NCBI GenBank assembly: GCA_946414315.1
Contig: CAMKNZ010000005.1
Span: 43,326-107,325 of the forward strand
Reading direction: 5' to 3'
DNA length: 64,000 bases
Source: an uncultured Clostridia bacterium
Lineage (GTDB): Bacteria > Bacillota > Clostridia > Christensenellales > Aristaeellaceae
A model generated the notes under the pieces. It was not told the DNA's origin, searched no databases, and was given only the letters and a program-made list of their open reading frames with translations. Made by a program: the position numbers and the translations under genes. Below are positions 55,025 through 63,855 of this stretch, piece by piece. How positions within the stretch are numbered: the stretch's first letter is position 1; the number at the start of each line of letters is the position of its first letter.

Positions 55025-56572
55025 TCATTCCTGCAGTACCGTCATCGCGCGCATATATTCGTTCCAGCCATAGGAAAAGGAACGGCGCATGGTGCGGGTC
55101 AGGCAGTCCAGTACGGTGCCCCCGTCCAGGGGGCACCCTTCGTCTGTCACCAGGGTGAAAAAGTCGTATCCGTTCGCCGCCGCATCGGAAACCGCGCTCC
55201 GGATCCCTTCCTCGTCCCGGACCAGGTACTCGTTCCCCGGTCGTCCGGCCGGGTCCGTTTTTTCCAGCAGCGGCGTGCTGTTTTTTTCGTCCCATACGTG
55301 GGTCCGCCGGGCCCGGTCCGCCCCGATGTTGAACCAGGTGTGCACCGTCCGGTCTTCCTGGTCGTCCCAGGTCACGTCCACCATCCGCCAGCTTCCGTCG
55401 ATTTTGATCAGGCTCCACATGTGGGATACGTCGCGGTAGCGCTCCTCCGCTTCCTTCCGCCGGCTGTTTCCGTGCTGGTACCGGATCTCCAGCCCGGCCA
55501 GCGTGCCGGCCAGGTAGAAGGCGTCCGCGTATCCGTCGCAGTTCGCCCGGCCGTCCAGCAGCGCTCCGATGGCGTTGTCGTCCTCCTCCGTGGCGTCGTC
55601 GTCCGTGTAGACGATCCTTTCGCACAGGGCGTCGTGGATCAGCAGCGCGGTTTCCAGCGGGTCCTCCCGCCGGCAGGCCTCCGCCAGCGCCAGCGCCGCC
55701 GAGAGGGCTTCCCGTTCCCGGTGGTTCAGGTACAGGGTATCATTTTCCCGCAGGGCGTTCACGATCCGGGTGCCCGGGTACCGGGCGCTGACCCGTACCT
55801 TGAGCAGCATGCCTTCCGAATAGGTATACAGGTATTCAAAGGCCGCGCCGGCCGTTTCCAGCCGCTTCAGCATCTCCTTGTCCGCCGAAACTGCTTCGGC
55901 GAAGGCCGGATCGGGGACCAGGTAAAACACGCCGGCGCTTTCCTCCGCCATCTCCCGGATGGACGCGAGCCAGGCGTCCTCCCCGGAGACCACGTACCAG
56001 GGCATGTCGTAGTATCTGATATCGTCCAGGTAAAAGGCGTAAGGCGCCCGCAGGGTCGTCCGGATGCTGACCTCCTCCGCCCCGTACATGGCGCTGAAGA
56101 GGAAGGCGGCCTTTCCCGAAACCAGGCGGTCGAACACGTTCTTGTCCGTCACGATGACCTGGCAGGCGGACACGCCCTGGGAAAGCAGGTCCCTGACCGC
56201 CTCCCGGAACTCCTCCTCCGTGGAGCAGGTGGCCGTATGGGGCTCCGTCCATGCGACGTCGTCCAGCGTCAGGTCGCCGTTTGTATTGTAGCGCAGGCTG
56301 TAATCCGTCATGCCCGCCGAAAGGAACAGCGCGGAAAGCCCCGCCAGGTCGTTCTCCGCCAGCGCTGAGAAATAGCTTTTCTTCAGCAAGAGCCGGAAGC
56401 CCACCGCGTTCATCTCCCGCAGTTCCGCCAGTTCCTCCAGCAGCGCCCCATCGTCTGCGATCCGGTCTGCGGCGGCCGCCGGGGAAACAGGCAGCAGCAG
56501 AAAGCCCAGGACCAGCGCCAGGGCCAGCAGGGAACGCAGGAAACGTTTCAGCACCGTATGATACTCCTTCAA
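55025..56572 (-). CDS. Secreted transglutaminase-like domain protein
   Basis: GALLDGRANCDGYADAFYLAGTLAGLEIRYQHG...VSHMWSLIKIDGSWRMVDVTWDD (Cys-His-Asp pattern). Confidence 0.9.
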   Translation of the reverse strand: MKEYHTVLKRFLRSLLALALVLGFLLLPVSPAAAADRIADDGALLEELAELREMNAVGFRLLLKKSYFSALAENDLAGLSALFLSAGMTDYSLRYNTNGDLTLDDVAWTEPHTATCSTEEEFREAVRDLLSQGVSACQVIVTDKNVFDRLVSGKAAFLFSAMYGAEEVSIRTTLRAPYAFYLDDIRYYDMPWYVVSGEDAWLASIREMAEESAGVFYLVPDPAFAEAVSADKEMLKRLETAGAAFEYLYTYSEGMLLKVRVSARYPGTRIVNALRENDTLYLNHREREALSAALALAEACRREDPLETALLIHDALCERIVYTDDDATEEDDNAIGALLDGRANCDGYADAFYLAGTLAGLEIRYQHGNSRRKEAEERYRDVSHMWSLIKIDGSWRMVDVTWDDQEDRTVHTWFNIGADRARRTHVWDEKNSTPLLEKTDPAGRPGNEYLVRDEEGIRSAVSDAAANGYDFFTLVTDEGCPLDGGTVLDCLTRTMRRSFSYGWNEYMRAMTVLQE

Positions 56573-56700
56573 TCAGTCTCTCAGACCGGGAGAACATCAT
56601 ACCATACAACGGCCCGCGGTGTCCAACGCTTCCCCGTTGCCCCCGCCGGCCGAACCGGCTATAATGGAGCGGATCAACTGAAACCGGGGGAGGGAAACGC

Positions 56701-57546
56701 ATGAAGGAAAGGAACCGTTCCGTACTGTTCGTTTTCCTGGCCTCGGTATGCTTCAGCACAGGCGGCCTGTTCATCAAGCTGGTTCCATGGAACGCCCTGG
56801 CGATCAACGGCGCCCGGAACCTGATCGGCGCGCTGGTGATCGGTAGCTATCTGCTTATCACCCGCCGCCGGATCGTCTTCAGCCGCAGGGTCCTGACCGG
56901 CGCCCTGTCGATGATCGGCGTGACGACCCTCTTTGCCCTGGCGAACAAGATGACCACCGCGGCGAACACCATCGTCCTGCAGTTTACCGCCCCGGTTTTT
57001 GTCATCATCTTCATGGCTGTGCTTTACCGGCAGAAGCCGGGAAAGGTGGACCTGGCGGTCTGCTTCCTGGTGCTCCTGGGCGTGGTCCTGTTCTTTGTGG
57101 ACGGGATCCGGGCGGGGAACCTGGCGGGCAATCTCCTGGCGGTTCTTTCGGGCGTGTGCTATGCCGGCGTCTTTATGATGAACACCGGCAAAAACGCGGA
57201 CGCGATCTCCTCCTGCTTCCTGGGCCAGCTGGCCGCGGGCCTCCTGTTTACGCCCCTGTGCTTCCGGGAAACAGACTTTTCCCTGCCGGTCCTGCTGCCG
57301 GTCCTCGCGCTGGGCGTCATCCAGGTCGGCGGGGCCTATATCCTCTTTTCCATCGGAATCCGCAGCACGCCGCCGGTCACGGCCAGCCTCATTACCGGCA
57401 TGGAGCCGATCATGAACCCGCTGCTGGTGGCGGCCTTCTACGGGGAGACGATCACCGCCCTTTCAGTCGCCGGCTGCGTCATCGTCGTCTGCTCCATCCT
57501 GGGGTACAACCTTTGGCTTGCGAAGAAACAAAAGGACTGCGCATAA
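56701..57546 (+). CDS. EamA/DMT family transporter
   Basis: VLFVFLASVCFSTGGLFIKLVPWNALAINGARNLIGALVIG; ten TM-like segments; PVTASLITGMEPIMNPLLVAAFYGE. Confidence 0.92.
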   Translation: MKERNRSVLFVFLASVCFSTGGLFIKLVPWNALAINGARNLIGALVIGSYLLITRRRIVFSRRVLTGALSMIGVTTLFALANKMTTAANTIVLQFTAPVFVIIFMAVLYRQKPGKVDLAVCFLVLLGVVLFFVDGIRAGNLAGNLLAVLSGVCYAGVFMMNTGKNADAISSCFLGQLAAGLLFTPLCFRETDFSLPVLLPVLALGVIQVGGAYILFSIGIRSTPPVTASLITGMEPIMNPLLVAAFYGETITALSVAGCVIVVCSILGYNLWLAKKQKDCA

Positions 57547-57550
57547 ACGA

Positions 57551-57583
57551 AAAGGTCCCTGCCTGACGGCAGGGACCTTTTTT
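57551..57583. terminator. Terminator between convergent genes
   Basis: AAGGTCCCTGCC-tgac-GGCAGGGACCTT-TTTT. Confidence 0.85.
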
Positions 57584-57603
57584 CTTGCTTTTTCAAAATA
57601 ACT

Positions 57604-57894
57604 TCAGCGCTTCATGCCCAGGATGGAAGTGGCGATCCAGCCCGTCCGGGAAACGCCGCCTTTGTCGGTAAAGGTAACCTCCACAAAGTGGCGTCCGGCG
57701 ACCTGGTCATAGACCGGGTCAGAGATCGTATCCACGACCGTTCCGTTGGGCAGGGAAGTGATCTGCCCGTAGCTCTTGCCGGGGCCCTTGCGTACCGCGG
57801 CCTTCAGGTCGGCTACGCCGGTGTTGACCGTGCGGTTGACGCCGCCGGTCACTTCTTCCATCTCTTCCATGCTCAGTTCGATTTTCTTTTCCAT
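57604..57894 (-). CDS. SH3-like small protein with double-glycine (bacteriocin-type) leader
   Basis: MEKKIELSMEEMEEVTGG followed by VNRTVNTGVADLKAAVRKGPGKSYGQITSLPNGTVVDTISDP...RTGWIATSILGMKR; SD aaaggagg. Confidence 0.85.
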   Translation of the reverse strand: MEKKIELSMEEMEEVTGGVNRTVNTGVADLKAAVRKGPGKSYGQITSLPNGTVVDTISDPVYDQVAGRHFVEVTFTDKGGVSRTGWIATSILGMKR

Positions 57895-58031
57895 TGCGAT
57901 AACCTCCTTTTGTTCACTGAAAAAACCGTTTTCAACTGTTTATACGTACGAAAAAGGACAGCTGGCATAAGCCGATTCAATTTTCTGTATCCGGTCATCA
58001 GTATCATATTACAGGAGGGGAAGGGCGTCCA

Positions 58032-59009
58032 TTATTTCTTCATCACCCGGATCACCGCCGTCACTGCGCCGTAGAGGACGCCGGCGATGGGCCAGATGAT
58101 CCAGGAGATGTTCCAGCTGTTTCCGATAAAGCTCCAGGCCAGGTACGCGGCAGTGACCAGGCACCAGTAAACGCCGGCCACAGGGCCGAAGCGCCGGCTG
58201 TGCTCCTTGTTTTCCCGGGTGTATTCCGCTTCCTCCAGCAGCATCTGGTAGCTGCCCCACACGATGGACACTCGGACGATCAGCAGCACGCCGATGGCGC
58301 ACAGCACCAGCACGGACGCGATTCCCACGGCGCCCAGGAAGGATTCCCTACCCAGGAACATGCAGATGAACAGCGGGATGACCGAGGCGACGCACAGCAT
58401 GATCCCGATGAGCAGCCAGCGGGTGTGGACAGGCTGGAACTTTTCCTTCCGGTCCTTCACCAGGCCCGTGACGCCGTAGAGCGTTTCCACGGGTTCCTTT
58501 TCCAGGTATTCATAGGGAGAGATCCGGAGGTTGGAGATGATGAACAGCCCCACCGCCGGGACAATCAGGAGCATCAGGATGACCAGGCCGGCGCCGCAGG
58601 CGGCTTCCTCGGACCATTTCAGCAGCCCGAAAGCCTGGGCGGCGCCCAGCAGGATCAGGGCCACCGGGGACAGGATGCACAGCATGACCGCCAGGGCCAC
58701 CCGCCGGGAGTTTGCTTCCTTGACATTCATGAAGGCGTTGGCTTCCTCCATGCCGACGGTGCGGCAGGTGGTGCTTTCCTCCGTGATCTCCCCGGCCGGT
58801 TCCGCCTGCTCCAGGCTGTCCTTGAGCAGGTAATCGGTGCTGACGCCGAAGAGCTCCGACATCTGGATGATCCTCGACATATCCGGGACGGACTGGGCGC
58901 CCTCCCACTTGGAAACAGCCTGCCGGCTGACGTTCAGTTTCTCCGCCAGTTCTTCCTGGGACCAGCCGTTCTTCTTTCTCAGGTCGATCAGTTTGTCTGC
59001 AAAAATCAT
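58032..59009 (-). CDS. XRE family regulator with C-terminal membrane domain
   Basis: MIFADKLIDLRKKNGWSQEELAEKLNVSRQAVSKWEGAQSVPDMSRIIQMSELFGVSTDYLL, then several TM segments. Confidence 0.92.
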   Translation of the reverse strand: MIFADKLIDLRKKNGWSQEELAEKLNVSRQAVSKWEGAQSVPDMSRIIQMSELFGVSTDYLLKDSLEQAEPAGEITEESTTCRTVGMEEANAFMNVKEANSRRVALAVMLCILSPVALILLGAAQAFGLLKWSEEAACGAGLVILMLLIVPAVGLFIISNLRISPYEYLEKEPVETLYGVTGLVKDRKEKFQPVHTRWLLIGIMLCVASVIPLFICMFLGRESFLGAVGIASVLVLCAIGVLLIVRVSIVWGSYQMLLEEAEYTRENKEHSRRFGPVAGVYWCLVTAAYLAWSFIGNSWNISWIIWPIAGVLYGAVTAVIRVMKK

Positions 59010-59231
59010 TTTTCTGTTCTCCTTCAGTGTTGTCCCGTTTCCGGGCAGGCTCAGCATAGCCGACCGGGCCGTTGCAGGCTATCAAACGGGGCTGGAACTT
59101 CCGCAACCGGCGGTTGCAACTGCCGGTTTTTCCGGTTTCCCGGCGCGGAAAAGGGCTGGATACAGCATATATATGTTTCGCCGCGGAACCTGCTTTTCCT
59201 TTATGCCGGTCCCTGCTCCGGGCATGCCGGG

Positions 59232-59281
59232 GATGCTCAAATTTTTCATCATCCTCCGGGGTACGATGAGTATGCCGAAAG
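59232..59281 (+). repeat. 50-bp dispersed element, copy B
   Basis: GATGCTCAAATTTTTCATCATCCTCCGGGGTACGATGAGTATGCCGAAAG. Confidence 0.8.
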
Positions 59282-59299
59282 AAAGAAACCGACGGAGCA

Positions 59300-59392
59300 A
59301 TGAAGGAGATGGAGAGCATGGGCGCGATGATCTGGGGGCTGTTCATTCTGCTGGTTACGGTGGTGCTGGAGCGGGAGAGCTTCTTCTCCTGA
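59300..59392 (+). CDS. Small TM protein (30 aa, or 24 aa from ATG at 59318)
   Basis: MKEMESMGAMIWGLFILLVTVVLERESFFS; SD-like aaggagatggag before the internal ATG. Confidence 0.45.
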   Translation: MKEMESMGAMIWGLFILLVTVVLERESFFS

Positions 59393-59419
59393 TCCGGGAG
59401 ACAAAGGAGGGTATAAAAG

Positions 59420-59611
59420 ATGTACGGCATGAACTGGAAAGAGACGATTGCGGTCCTGACGAAGGACTTTGCCGCCTTCGGCTGCCGCTATAAAGGAAAA
59501 AAGCTCCGGGAGACCGCCCTGGGGTACGACTGCACGGAGCTGTTCTTCTGGAACTGGATGGACGGGGAGTGCGACAGGAGCGAGAAGGGCTTCCTGCGGG
59601 TGCTGGGCTAG
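59420..59611 (+). CDS. Hypothetical small protein, possibly truncated by an in-frame TAG
   Basis: SD aaaggagg; MYGMNWKETIAVLTKDFAAFGCRYKGKKLRETALGYDCTELFFWNWMDGECDRSEKGFLRVLG* then in-frame AWRRYLEETEDSAAA*. Confidence 0.55.
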   Translation: MYGMNWKETIAVLTKDFAAFGCRYKGKKLRETALGYDCTELFFWNWMDGECDRSEKGFLRVLG

Positions 59612-59723
59612 GCCTGGCGGAGGTACCTGGAGGAGACGGAAGACTCCGCGGCCGCGTGATACAAAGGAATAAGCAAAACGGCGCCCCGGGGCGCCGTTTT
59701 GTTGTCAGAAGAACCAAATCCGC

Positions 59724-60728
59724 TTACGGGATGATGCCTTTTTCCCTCAGGTAGGCTTCGGCGTCCTCCGCCGTAAAGGCCCGGGTATCCGGGGCCACGT
59801 ACTGGATGTAGGCCAGTTCGTTCGCGGCGGTGTCGTTGTCGCCGAAGGACAGGCTGTAGGAATACAGGGCGTCGCCCAGTTCATAATCCAGTTCCTCGAT
59901 GGCGACGAAGCCCATCGCGCGCAGGAACCGGGCCTTTTCCTCGCCTTCCTCCGCATAGGACAGGCCCCGGATGCTCCACGCCTTGGCCTGTTCAAAGTCC
60001 CGCAGGGAGATATATGCCTGGGCGATCTCAAAGGAGGAATTCGGGTCATTTTCCTTATAGGACAGGGCTTCGGTATAGGCCTGGATCGCTTCCTCGTATT
60101 TTCCCTCTTCAAACAGGGCATACCCTTTCTGGTAGGCGGCGATGTATTCGTCGCTTCCCTCGAGGGTCACGCTCTCGGGAGTCACGCCGTACTGGAGGTA
60201 GCCGGCCTTGGCGGCTTCGGGATCCTTTTCCATGATATAGTCCACGGCCATATCCACTGCTTTTCCGACGTCTGCGGCCGGGAGGCCGAAGCCGTTTGTC
60301 AGGAGCTCTTTCAGCGCCGGCCTGGTTTTATCCTGGGCGGCGTATTCGTCCGAGTTCACGATGGTCCAGACGGCGGCGTAGAGGGCTCCGGCGTTGGCCA
60401 GGGTAGAATCCCAGTAATAGCCGTTCGCTTCGGGGTACAGCGCCAGGCTCAGGGGTTTGAGCAGCGCCGCTGCGGTTTCCGGGCCGCCGTAAAAGAGCTT
60501 TTCGGCGGAAGCCGCGTCCACATAGCTGTACAGCTGCAGGCAGTAGGCGTCGGCGGCCGCTTCGTCCAGTTCGGCGCCCTGGGGCGGGTTTCCGTTCACG
60601 GCGCTGATCCAGTCGGAATAGATATCCTTGACCGTTTTTTCAGCGGTCTCCGCCGCGGCCCCGGCGCACAGGAAAGCGCAGAGTACGGCCATGGCCAGCA
60701 GCAGGGATACGAAACGTTTACGGAGCAT
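59724..60728 (-). CDS. Secreted TPR-repeat protein
   Basis: Signal peptide LLLAMAVLCAFLCAGAAAE; YQKGYALFEEGKYEEAIQAYTEALSYKENDPNSSFEIAQAYISLRDFEQA. Confidence 0.85.
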   Translation of the reverse strand: MLRKRFVSLLLAMAVLCAFLCAGAAAETAEKTVKDIYSDWISAVNGNPPQGAELDEAAADAYCLQLYSYVDAASAEKLFYGGPETAAALLKPLSLALYPEANGYYWDSTLANAGALYAAVWTIVNSDEYAAQDKTRPALKELLTNGFGLPAADVGKAVDMAVDYIMEKDPEAAKAGYLQYGVTPESVTLEGSDEYIAAYQKGYALFEEGKYEEAIQAYTEALSYKENDPNSSFEIAQAYISLRDFEQAKAWSIRGLSYAEEGEEKARFLRAMGFVAIEELDYELGDALYSYSLSFGDNDTAANELAYIQYVAPDTRAFTAEDAEAYLREKGIIP

Positions 60729-60755
60729 GATCAGATCCTCCTTTTTATTTGTTTG

Positions 60756-61427
60756 TCAAATAACGCCCAGCGGGATCAGGACGATGAGCAGCACCGCCAC
60801 CAGCGCCCATTCCGTGATGAGGAACGCCTTCCGCTTTTTCGGCTCCATGTCCGGCACATAGTTGCTTGCCAGGAAGAAAGGTACATAGGTGGTGATGAAC
60901 ACCGGGATCACGCCCCACCAGCGGTATACCCAGATGAAGGAATGGTTGCTGGTCCCCGCCAGGAAGGATTCAAACAGCGCGAACAGCAGCGCCATCTCCA
61001 GCGCCGTGACCAGCTTGCAGCTGATGCCGTTCTTTCCCAGCTTCCCGGCCAGGTACCGCTTTGTCCGGTCCTGGGGCATCATCTTGAATGAGATCATGCC
61101 GGCCAGGGAGAACATCATGGACAGTTCCCAGCAGACGCCGACCAGCAGGATGAAGGTGGTGGATTCGTTGCTGACCGACCACAGCGGATAACCGAAGGCT
61201 TTCCCGATGACCGCGTTGCAGATCTCATACAGCCAGTGTACGCCGTACAGCGCAAGCCCGGCATATACGACCTCGTAGTTTTTCTTGTGGATCTCCGTCC
61301 AGTAGACGTAGAAAACGACCGCCAGGATAAAGATAAACGTCCAGTTGAAATTCTCCGTACTCCTCACCCGGATGGCGTTCACCAGATCCATGGCTTCCTG
61401 CGATCCGTTGCCCCAGAACTTAAACAT
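60756..61427 (-). CDS. Hypothetical multi-TM membrane protein
   Basis: Several hydrophobic segments (WTFIFILAVVFYVYWTE; FILLVGVCWELSMMFSLAGMI). Confidence 0.75.
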   Translation of the reverse strand: MFKFWGNGSQEAMDLVNAIRVRSTENFNWTFIFILAVVFYVYWTEIHKKNYEVVYAGLALYGVHWLYEICNAVIGKAFGYPLWSVSNESTTFILLVGVCWELSMMFSLAGMISFKMMPQDRTKRYLAGKLGKNGISCKLVTALEMALLFALFESFLAGTSNHSFIWVYRWWGVIPVFITTYVPFFLASNYVPDMEPKKRKAFLITEWALVAVLLIVLIPLGVI

Positions 61428-61480
61428 GATGCTCCCTCCCTGTTGACTGATTCATATTTATTCTTCCAGCAGCTTCCATT

Positions 61481-61921
61481 TCAGGTTTTGTTCTTTAACC
61501 CGCATTCAGTGCAGTAATTGTCTGTCGACATATTGACGGTACCGCACTCCGGGCAGGTCCAGTACATATATTTTTGAAACACCTGCTGCTGACGGGAATC
61601 TTTGTCTGCTTCCGGATCATCAGCTTCTGCATTTTTCTGTTGCCGATTGTAGTTATGAACAGCGATGGAAGTGGAGACTTCACTGTTTTCAACGAGCTGT
61701 CCGAATCCGAAGATTAAGAGGGAAAAGAACCATGAAAACAGGACGCCGACAAGAAGGATGACCAGTCCGACCAGGACGTCCGGGAACGTGACCTCGTAGC
61801 CAAACGGATGCAGGGCGACGAAAGTAATACAGCCAGCCAGTGAGAGGAACATTCCGATACCCATGATGATCTTTGCACCGGTCTGAAGCTTATACCCTGC
61901 CTGATCGAACAGTTCGTTCAT
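61481..61921 (-). CDS. Hypothetical membrane protein with C-terminal zinc ribbon
   Basis: Two TM segments then MYWTCPECGTVNMSTDNYCTECGLK. Confidence 0.8.
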   Translation of the reverse strand: MNELFDQAGYKLQTGAKIIMGIGMFLSLAGCITFVALHPFGYEVTFPDVLVGLVILLVGVLFSWFFSLLIFGFGQLVENSEVSTSIAVHNYNRQQKNAEADDPEADKDSRQQQVFQKYMYWTCPECGTVNMSTDNYCTECGLKNKT

Positions 61922-62136
61922 GGAAGACCTCCTGATTGTGTTCTCTTGTATGATATTACTTATTATCTACAATATTTCACTTCCATGCTTCATTTCCCTC
62001 TATTTACCTTACGATTTTCTCATAACTTGCTTTTCTGGAAGTTCTTGAGGCAATGCAGGACCGTTGAAAGCAGACAGTTCTGTATGTATAATGACTTTAC
62101 CCGGGAATCGACTGAATCAATACAGGAGGCTCAAGA

Positions 62137-62469
62137 ATGAACTGCCCGATATGCGGAAGCGGAAATGTCAATGTAAATACATTTCAGGAAGACCACGGTG
62201 CGGTTATTACTTCCAGAACGGTGTCGAAATACAAGGAGAAAGGCCATGGCTGTCTCTGGTGGCTGCTGATCGGCTGGTGGTGGTGGATCGTGGACCTGTT
62301 CACCTGGATCTTCCTGTTTATCCCCAGGCTGATCCTGCGCCTGTTTGCGTCCCCGTTCAAGAAAAAGAAGTATAAGGGGAAATCCTCTACAGTCAGCAAT
62401 ACGGTCCGGAATATTACCTATAAGACAATCTGTACCTGCCAGAACTGCGGGCACAGATGGGAGAAGTAA
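62137..62469 (+). CDS. Small zinc-ribbon membrane protein
   Basis: MNCPICGSGNVNVN...GHGCLWWLLIGWWWWIVDLFTWIFLFIPRLILRLF...CTCQNCGHRWEK. Confidence 0.8.
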   Translation: MNCPICGSGNVNVNTFQEDHGAVITSRTVSKYKEKGHGCLWWLLIGWWWWIVDLFTWIFLFIPRLILRLFASPFKKKKYKGKSSTVSNTVRNITYKTICTCQNCGHRWEK

Positions 62470-62470
62470 C

Positions 62471-62881
62471 ATGATCCGTGAAATTGTGCATGATCCGATT
62501 TTCCTGGCGCAGCCATCCGCCCCGGCAACGGAGGAGGATCTGCCCATCGCAGCGGATCTGATCGATACCCTGAAGGCAAACATGGATCGCTGCGTCGGGA
62601 TGGCGGCCAATATGATCGGGAAGAAAAAACGGATCATTGTCATGGCCAAAGGACCGATCGCCGTGGCGATGATCAATCCGGTCATCCTGTCTGCCTCCGG
62701 TGAATATGAAACGGAGGAAGGCTGTCTCAGCCTGGAAGGAGTCCGGAAAACCAAACGCTACAGGTCTATCCGGCTCAAATGGCAGGATATGCAGATGAAG
62801 GAGCATATCGGAACCCTGGACGGTTTCCAGGCACAGATCGTCCAGCATGAAATCGACCACTGCGACGGGAAGCTGATATAA
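62471..62881 (+). CDS. Peptide deformylase-like protein
   Basis: EEGCLSLEGVRK (motif 2) and IVQHEIDHCDGKLI (motif 3); motif 1 region is RCVGMAANMIG. Confidence 0.85.
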   Translation: MIREIVHDPIFLAQPSAPATEEDLPIAADLIDTLKANMDRCVGMAANMIGKKKRIIVMAKGPIAVAMINPVILSASGEYETEEGCLSLEGVRKTKRYRSIRLKWQDMQMKEHIGTLDGFQAQIVQHEIDHCDGKLI

Positions 62882-62886
62882 CGGAA

Positions 62887-62916
62887 GAGAGGCAGGACTC
62901 CTGCCTCTCTTTTTTG
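62887..62916 (+). terminator. Rho-independent terminator
   Basis: GAGAGGCAGG-a-CTCCTGCCTCTC-TTTTTT (near-perfect stem). Confidence 0.75.
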
Positions 62917-63117
62917 CATATGAAAGGCCCGGCATGACGCCGGGCCAAGGGAAGGGGGGGATATATATGTATATCTCAGCCGGAACACCGGCAGGACAGA
63001 CAGGTTAGGCGGGAGGCGGCCCTCGAGAAGCCGGCGCTCCCTGATGTCAGGATCATCTTAACAGATGTTTCTTAAGCGAAATTAAAGAAGCTGTGAACAG
63101 CAGGTGAAACTTTTCTG

Positions 63118-63145
63118 CCGGGTATGCGAACCCCGGTTTTTTGTT
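63118..63145 (+). terminator. Orphan intrinsic terminator-like hairpin
   Basis: CCGGG-tatgcgaac-CCCGG-TTTTTT not downstream of any plus-strand CDS. Confidence 0.5.
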
Positions 63146-63181
63146 TGCAGGGCCGGATTATGCCTGTATGTCGGCTCGGGT

Positions 63182-63697
63182 TTACTTTTCTTTTTTTCCG
63201 AACAGCAGTCCGGAGATTCCGCCAAAGATATCTTTGGCGGTCTGGCTGTCAGTGCCGAAACCGACCCTGAAAATATATTCCATGGCCTCATAGAATTCTT
63301 TCAGGGCCTGCTTTGCAAATTCCGCTTGGTAATACTCATCACTCTTGCCCCGGACCTTGCTTTTTTCCCTGAATTCGTCATAGGCGTCATAAAGGTTTTT
63401 CTTCCATTCACGCCCGAGCAGCTTATCGCTGACCTTCTCCTCGAATTCCATGATCCCGGAGCAGATATCCTGGGGGATATCCATGTAATAATATTTGATC
63501 AGGCTTATGGTTTCCTCATGGTATTTCCCGAACTCGGCGACCTTGTCGTCGTTCAGCGCGTCGAAGCCAGCGAAATAACGCTCATACAGGTTCATATACC
63601 TGGTATAGATCCCGCGGAGGATCGTCGTCAGGTCTTCCGTTTTCGCTGTTTCGTCTTGCAGGATCTGCTCCATTCTTTCGTTGCTTAATTCAATCAT
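63182..63697 (-). CDS. Hypothetical helical protein, 171 aa
   Basis: MIELSNERMEQILQDETAKTEDLTTILRGIYTRYMNLYERYFAGFDALNDDKVAEFGKYHEE; SD aaaggagg. Confidence 0.75.
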   Translation of the reverse strand: MIELSNERMEQILQDETAKTEDLTTILRGIYTRYMNLYERYFAGFDALNDDKVAEFGKYHEETISLIKYYYMDIPQDICSGIMEFEEKVSDKLLGREWKKNLYDAYDEFREKSKVRGKSDEYYQAEFAKQALKEFYEAMEYIFRVGFGTDSQTAKDIFGGISGLLFGKKEK

Positions 63698-63855
63698 GTG
63701 GATCCTCCTTTATCATCGGTAAATTATCAATGCCAGCGCATGGATGGCGGCCGTCTTTTTACAGCTGCATATTCTCTTTTCTGACAGCATTCGAACTCAC
63801 TGCTATTGTACATCAGAACAAAAGCGGCCGCAACCGCATCCGGGCGGCAGTGTCG

